Shown: positions 58,855-64,000 of the stretch, piece by piece
Numbering within the stretch: position 1 is the stretch's first letter
Layout of the letters: each line of letters begins with the position of its first letter
NCBI GenBank assembly: GCA_046593925.1
Contig: JBKJQN010000061.1
Coordinates: 14,642-78,641, forward strand
Source: JAYVYM01 sp046593925
Lineage (GTDB): Bacteria > Actinomycetota > Actinomycetes > Mycobacteriales > SCTD01
Direction of reading: 5' to 3'
Length of the DNA: 64,000 nucleotides
Program-made: the position numbers and the translations under genes
Notes under the pieces: model-generated
What the model was told of the DNA's origin: nothing
The model's input: only the letters and a program-made list of their open reading frames with translations
Database searches by the model: none

Positions 58855-60447
58855 TCACAGCGCGTTGACGGGAGCCTGCGCCGGCGGGTCCGGAATGGCA
58901 GCGGCGGCCGCGCGGGCGTCCTCCCGGAGCCGGAAGCGCTGGACCTTGCCGGTAGCGGTCTTGGGCAGCTCATCGAGTACGAGCACCGAGCGGGGCCGCT
59001 TGAAGGCGGCCAGCCCCTCGCGGCACCACGCCACCAGCTCGGCCGGGTCGAGCACCGCGCCGGCGACGGCAACCACGCAGGCGACCGGCTTGTCGAGCTC
59101 GTCGCTGTCGGGTACGCCGACGACGGCCGCCTCCGCGACCTGCGGGTGCTGCAGCAGCCGCTCCTCGACCTCGGCGGGCGACACCCAGATGCCGCCGGCC
59201 TTGAGCAGGTCGCCGGAGCGGCCGAGGCAGGTAAACCAGCCGTCGGACGAGCGGACGTAGGTGTCGCCGGTGCTCAGCCACTCGCCCTGGAACACCGACC
59301 GGGTCGCTTCCGTGCGGCTCCAGTAGCCGGTCGCGATCGAGGCCCCACGGACGAACAGCGCCCCGGGCTCGCCGTCGGGCACCTCGGCGCCCTGGCTGTC
59401 GCGCAGCGAGATGTTGTAGCCGGGCACCGGCCGGCCGGAGGTGCCGGGGCGGACCGCGCCGGGGGCGTTGGACAGGAAGATGTGCAGCGCCTCCGTGGAG
59501 CCGATCCCGTCGAGCACCTCGACGCCGAAGCGCTCGGTGAAGCGGCGCTGCAGGGTGGCCGGGAGCGACTCGCCGGCGCTCGGGACGGCGCGCACGGAGG
59601 CGAACGTGTCGGCCGGCAGGTCCGCGGCGAGCAGTGCCGCGAAGAACGTCGGGCCGGAGAAGAAAAGGGTGGGGCGGTGCTCGGCGAGGACCTCGGCGGC
59701 GAGGGCCGCGGAGGGCCGGCGCGGCTCCAGGACGGTGGTCGCGCCTGCCCACAGCGGGAACAGCCCGGAGTTGCCCAGTCCGTACGCGAAGAACAGCTTG
59801 GCGACCGAGAAGCAGACGTCCTCGGCGGTGATGGCCAGGACGTGCCGGGCGTACGTCTCACAGACCGCCCGCAGGTTCTCGTGTCGGTGCATGGCCGCCT
59901 TGGGCGTTCCCGTCGTGCCGCTGGTGTAGAGCCACAGCGCCGGCGTGTCGGGGGTCGTTGCCGCGACCGCGTCACCGCCGGGCGCGACCAGGTCGGCCCA
60001 AGCGGTGACCTGCAGGCGGGCGGGCAGGTCGAGTGCCGCGCCGTCGACGGTGACGACGTGGGCCAGCTCCGGCGCGGCCGTCGCGGCTTCGGCGGCAGCC
60101 CCGGCGAACTCGGGGGAGACCACGAGGACCCGGGCCCCGGAGTCGGCGACGATCTTCGACAGTTCCGGGCCGGTCAGCATCGTCGAGACCGGTACAGCGA
60201 CCGCGCCGGTGCGCATCGCGCCGAGCAGCCCGGCCAACAGCTCGGTGCGGTCCGAGCAGACGAACAGCACCCGCTCGCCGGTTCGGCTGCCGAGGCGCCG
60301 CAGCCCGGCGGCGAAGGCCCCGGCCAGGTCGCGTAGGTCGGCGTACGTCGTCGTCGTCCCGGCGCACCGCACCGCGACCCGGTCGCCGTTGCCGGCCTCG
60401 ACGTGCCGGTCGACCAGGTAGCAGGCGGCGTTGAAAACCTCGGGCAC
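58855..60447 (-). CDS. Benzoate-CoA ligase
   Basis: A 530-residue ANL ligase of the benzoate-CoA ligase family. The N-terminus VFNAACYLVDRHVEAGNGDR is typical of BadA/BclA enzymes, with ATP loop YTSGTTGTPKAAMHRH, KLFFAYGLGNSGLFPLWAG, IGSTEALHIFLSN (A5) and LPKTATGKVQRFRLRE with the catalytic Lys. It activates benzoate to benzoyl-CoA for the box route. GTG at 60447 has GGAG five bases before it and gives the family start; the frame extends 12 codons upstream without a better site. It heads the box segment; the decayed amidohydrolase separates it from boxC. Confidence 0.88.
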   Translation of the reverse strand: MPEVFNAACYLVDRHVEAGNGDRVAVRCAGTTTTYADLRDLAGAFAAGLRRLGSRTGERVLFVCSDRTELLAGLLGAMRTGAVAVPVSTMLTGPELSKIVADSGARVLVVSPEFAGAAAEAATAAPELAHVVTVDGAALDLPARLQVTAWADLVAPGGDAVAATTPDTPALWLYTSGTTGTPKAAMHRHENLRAVCETYARHVLAITAEDVCFSVAKLFFAYGLGNSGLFPLWAGATTVLEPRRPSAALAAEVLAEHRPTLFFSGPTFFAALLAADLPADTFASVRAVPSAGESLPATLQRRFTERFGVEVLDGIGSTEALHIFLSNAPGAVRPGTSGRPVPGYNISLRDSQGAEVPDGEPGALFVRGASIATGYWSRTEATRSVFQGEWLSTGDTYVRSSDGWFTCLGRSGDLLKAGGIWVSPAEVEERLLQHPQVAEAAVVGVPDSDELDKPVACVVAVAGAVLDPAELVAWCREGLAAFKRPRSVLVLDELPKTATGKVQRFRLREDARAAAAAIPDPPAQAPVNAL

Positions 60448-60521
60448 GGAGTCTCCAGGTCGGCGGGCTGTGACCGCGGACACACTACGGGGGCCCTGTC
60501 ATCCAGGGGTCGTGGGACGCC

Positions 60522-60581
60522 GGGGCTGTGTCATGCCGGGGCCGTAGCGCGCGGGGCTGTGTCATGCGGGGCTGTGGCACG
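60522..60581. repeat. Short repeats upstream of paaX
   Basis: GGGGCTGTGTCATG occurs exactly at 60522-60535 and 60553-60566, with an imperfect third copy GGGGCTGTGGCACG at 60568-60581. They lie in the gap between the divergent benzoate-CoA ligase and paaX genes, ending nine bases before the paaX start. They may be regulator sites or a simple expansion. Confidence 0.5.
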
Positions 60582-60589
60582 CTCGGCCC

Positions 60590-61432
60590 GTGGAGGCCGG
60601 GCCGGGCGGGCGACGACGCGAGACCGGCACCGCAAGCGCGCGTTCGCTGCTGCTCACGGTGCTCGGGGAGTTCGTGCTGCCAGGCTCGGCGCCCGCCTGG
60701 ACCGGCGCCCTGGTCGCGGCGCTGGCCGAGGTCGGCGTCGAGGAGAAGGCCGCGCGTCAGGCGCTGTCGCGCACCGCGGGGGAGCAGCTGCTGACCGCCG
60801 AGCGCGACGGCCGGCGGGTGCGCTGGCACCTGACCGCGGCTGGCCGCCGGCTGCTCGACGAGGGCCGGGAGCGGATCTACGGGTTCGGCCGGCAGGTCGA
60901 GCAGTGGGACGGCCGGTGGCTGGTGCTTGCGGTCAGCGTGCCGGAGACCCAGCGCCAGCTGCGGCACCGACTGCGGACCCGGCTCACCTGGGCCGGCCTG
61001 GGCAGCCCGCTGCCCGGCCTGTGGGTCACCCCCGACATCGACAAGGAGAAGGAGGTCGCGGCCGCCATCGAGGAGCTCGGCGTCGAGGCGTACTCCTTCA
61101 CCGGCCCCTACGGCGCGGTGGGTGACCAGCAACGGGTGGTCACCGGTGCCTGGCAGCTCGAGCGGGTCGAGGAGCGCTACACGGCGTTCCTGCAGGCCTT
61201 CGCCGACGACCGGGCGGCCGGTCCGGCGGAGGCCTTCCGCGCGCAGGTGCGGCTGGTGCAGGAGTGGCGGCGCTTCCCGTTCCTGGACCCGGCGCTGCCG
61301 GCACCGCTGCTGCCCGCCACCTGGCCCGGTCCCACCGCGGCCGAGCTGTTCCACACCCGGCACGACGCCTGGCACGTCGTCGCCCAGCAGCACTGGGCGG
61401 CGCTGTGCAACGACGCCGGCCGCCGGGTCTGA
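60590..61432 (+). CDS. paaX: PaaX-family transcriptional regulator
   Basis: A 280-residue PaaX protein. The N-terminal winged helix (ASARSLLLTVLGEFVLPGSA, EKAARQALSRTAGEQLLTAE) is followed by the PaaX middle domain (RWLVLAVSVPETQRQLRHRL, LTWAGLGSPLPGLWVTPDID) and the C-terminal domain with RLVQEWRRFPFLDPALPAPL. In proteobacteria PaaX represses paa genes and is released by phenylacetyl-CoA. GTG at 60590 is the first good start; no clear ribosome site is seen, so it may be leaderless or weakly translated. It diverges from the benzoate-CoA ligase with repeats in between, and may regulate the box or the paa operon. Confidence 0.9.
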   Translation: MEAGPGGRRRETGTASARSLLLTVLGEFVLPGSAPAWTGALVAALAEVGVEEKAARQALSRTAGEQLLTAERDGRRVRWHLTAAGRRLLDEGRERIYGFGRQVEQWDGRWLVLAVSVPETQRQLRHRLRTRLTWAGLGSPLPGLWVTPDIDKEKEVAAAIEELGVEAYSFTGPYGAVGDQQRVVTGAWQLERVEERYTAFLQAFADDRAAGPAEAFRAQVRLVQEWRRFPFLDPALPAPLLPATWPGPTAAELFHTRHDAWHVVAQQHWAALCNDAGRRV

Positions 61433-61455
61433 CCGCCCACCCACAAGGAGCCGCA

Positions 61456-61782
61456 GTGATCTTCATCGTCGTCAAGTTCCCGGTCCTACCGGAGCACGCC
61501 GACAACTGGCTCACGCTGGTCGACGACTTCACCCAGGCCACCCGCGGCGAGCCGGGCAACCTGTTCTTCGAGTGGTCGCGCAGCGTCGAGGACCCGTTCG
61601 AGTACGTCCTGGTCGAGGCCTTCGCGGACGGTGCGGCCGAGGCACACGTCTCCAGTGCGCACTTCAAGGCGGCCGTCGACGCGATGTCGCCGGTCGTCAG
61701 CGCCACCCCGAAGATCATCAGCCTGTCCGGGGTCCCGCAAGACGGCTGGGGCGAGATGGGTGAGGTCTCGCCGCGGCCCTGA
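61456..61782 (+). CDS. ABM-domain quinol monooxygenase-like protein
   Basis: A 108-residue dimeric ferredoxin-like (antibiotic biosynthesis monooxygenase) domain protein, with FIVVKFPVLPEHADNWLTLV, RGEPGNLFFEWSRSVEDPFE and a His in EAHVSSAHF. The relatives YgiN and similar enzymes oxidise quinols without cofactors. GTG at 61456 follows AGGAG by six bases. It lies 23 bases after paaX, probably in the same transcript. A role in detoxifying quinone-type aromatic by-products is possible (inference). Confidence 0.85.
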   Translation: MIFIVVKFPVLPEHADNWLTLVDDFTQATRGEPGNLFFEWSRSVEDPFEYVLVEAFADGAAEAHVSSAHFKAAVDAMSPVVSATPKIISLSGVPQDGWGEMGEVSPRP

Positions 61783-61927
61783 CCCGGCCGTGGGGTCAGG
61801 CGGAGTACGTCGAGGATGAGACCCGGCACCTCGCGGAGAGCCGGGTCGATGTCGAGCTCCCGGGTCGGAGCGAGGTGGCCCACCTCCCCTTTGTGAGATC
61901 ACTTTCGGAGGCCAGTTCGGCGCCCTC

Positions 61928-61959
61928 TCGCAGGGGAAGCGCCCGTTCGCAGGGGAAGC
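61928..61959. repeat. Direct 13-base repeat in the gap before katG
   Basis: TCGCAGGGGAAGC occurs at 61928-61940 and 61947-61959. The gap of about 230 bases between the monooxygenase and the katG end otherwise holds only the terminator-like hairpin. Meaning unknown. Confidence 0.4.
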
Positions 61960-61969
61960 CGGGGGACGA

Positions 61970-62009
61970 GGGCGTCCAGGTCGGCCGACGGGGGCTGACC
62001 TGGACGCCC
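61970..62009 (-). terminator. Strong hairpin downstream of the minus-strand katG
   Basis: The arms 61970-61982 (GGGCGTCCAGGTC) and 61997-62009 (GACCTGGACGCCC) are perfectly complementary over 13 bases around a 14-base loop. The hairpin begins five bases after the katG stop. It lacks a T-run but is stable enough to act as terminator. Confidence 0.6.
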
Positions 62010-62014
62010 CTGTC

Positions 62015-64000
<1,986 letters not shown>

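Noticed and set aside
58645..60336. Plus-strand frame of about 560 codons opposite the benzoate-CoA ligase
   Set aside because: Shadow of the ligase; no motif and a composition unlike real proteins here.

Overview
The window is very GC-rich, densely packed actinobacterial DNA. Many genes overlap by 1-4 bp (ATGA, GTGA, TGATG), GTG and TTG starts are frequent, and a bacterial proteasome activator (Bpa/PafE, C-terminal GQYL) is present. I see no rRNA, tRNA, CRISPR, phage or intact insertion sequence. The content suggests a free-living, aromatic- and amine-degrading actinomycete; I cannot name a genus.

Layout. 1-8.7 kb: end of a secreted propeller-type protein, a CPA1 antiporter, a UBP zinc finger, a HAD hydrolase, two alpha/beta hydrolases, a PHA synthase, NDH-2 and ApbE. 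8.7-10.8 kb: three consecutive decayed genes (ferric-reductase-like, VapC/PIN toxin, methyltransferase). 10.8-16.4 kb: a two-component system, SDR, thioesterase, quinone oxidoreductase. 16.4-19.9 kb: the homogentisate operon hppD-hmgA-fahA. 22.1-35.4 kb: an amine/amino-acid island, with a permease-ald-aminotransferase-aldehyde dehydrogenase operon divergent from Lrp/AsnC-aminotransferase-FAD oxidase, followed by a Pot-like ABC transporter. 35.5-41.7 kb: SCO6745-family protein, Bpa, two large secreted proteins, SDR. 41.7-47.5 kb: a compact catabolic operon (cyclase-family hydrolase, acyl-CoA ligase, hydroxyacid-oxoacid transhydrogenase, DUF3311, Na+/solute symporter) divergent from an XRE-TetR fusion regulator, with a perfect 20-bp palindrome between them. 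48.7-54.9 kb: phenylacetate genes paaI-paaK-marR and paaABCDE, the latter behind a promoter with a CGAAC/GTTCG palindrome. 54.9-60.4 kb (minus): a benzoyl-CoA (box) segment: benzoate-CoA ligase, remnant amidohydrolase, boxC, a ferredoxin reductase, a ferredoxin and a DUF6158 gene, but no boxB. 60.6-61.8 kb: paaX and a small monooxygenase. 62.0-64.0 kb: two different katG copies, both lacking their N-terminus, joined head-to-head at an 11-bp palindrome.

How it works together: tyrosine and homogentisate, phenylacetate, and benzoate routes lie together and would feed fumarate, acetoacetate and acyl-CoA intermediates into central metabolism. The PHA synthase could store surplus acyl-CoA, and the amine island supplies nitrogen and succinate or pyruvate-level carbon. 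The most unusual items are the inverted katG junction, the uncharacterised XRE-TetR-controlled hydrolase/ligase/HOT/symporter operon, the box set without boxB, and the scattered gene remnants.
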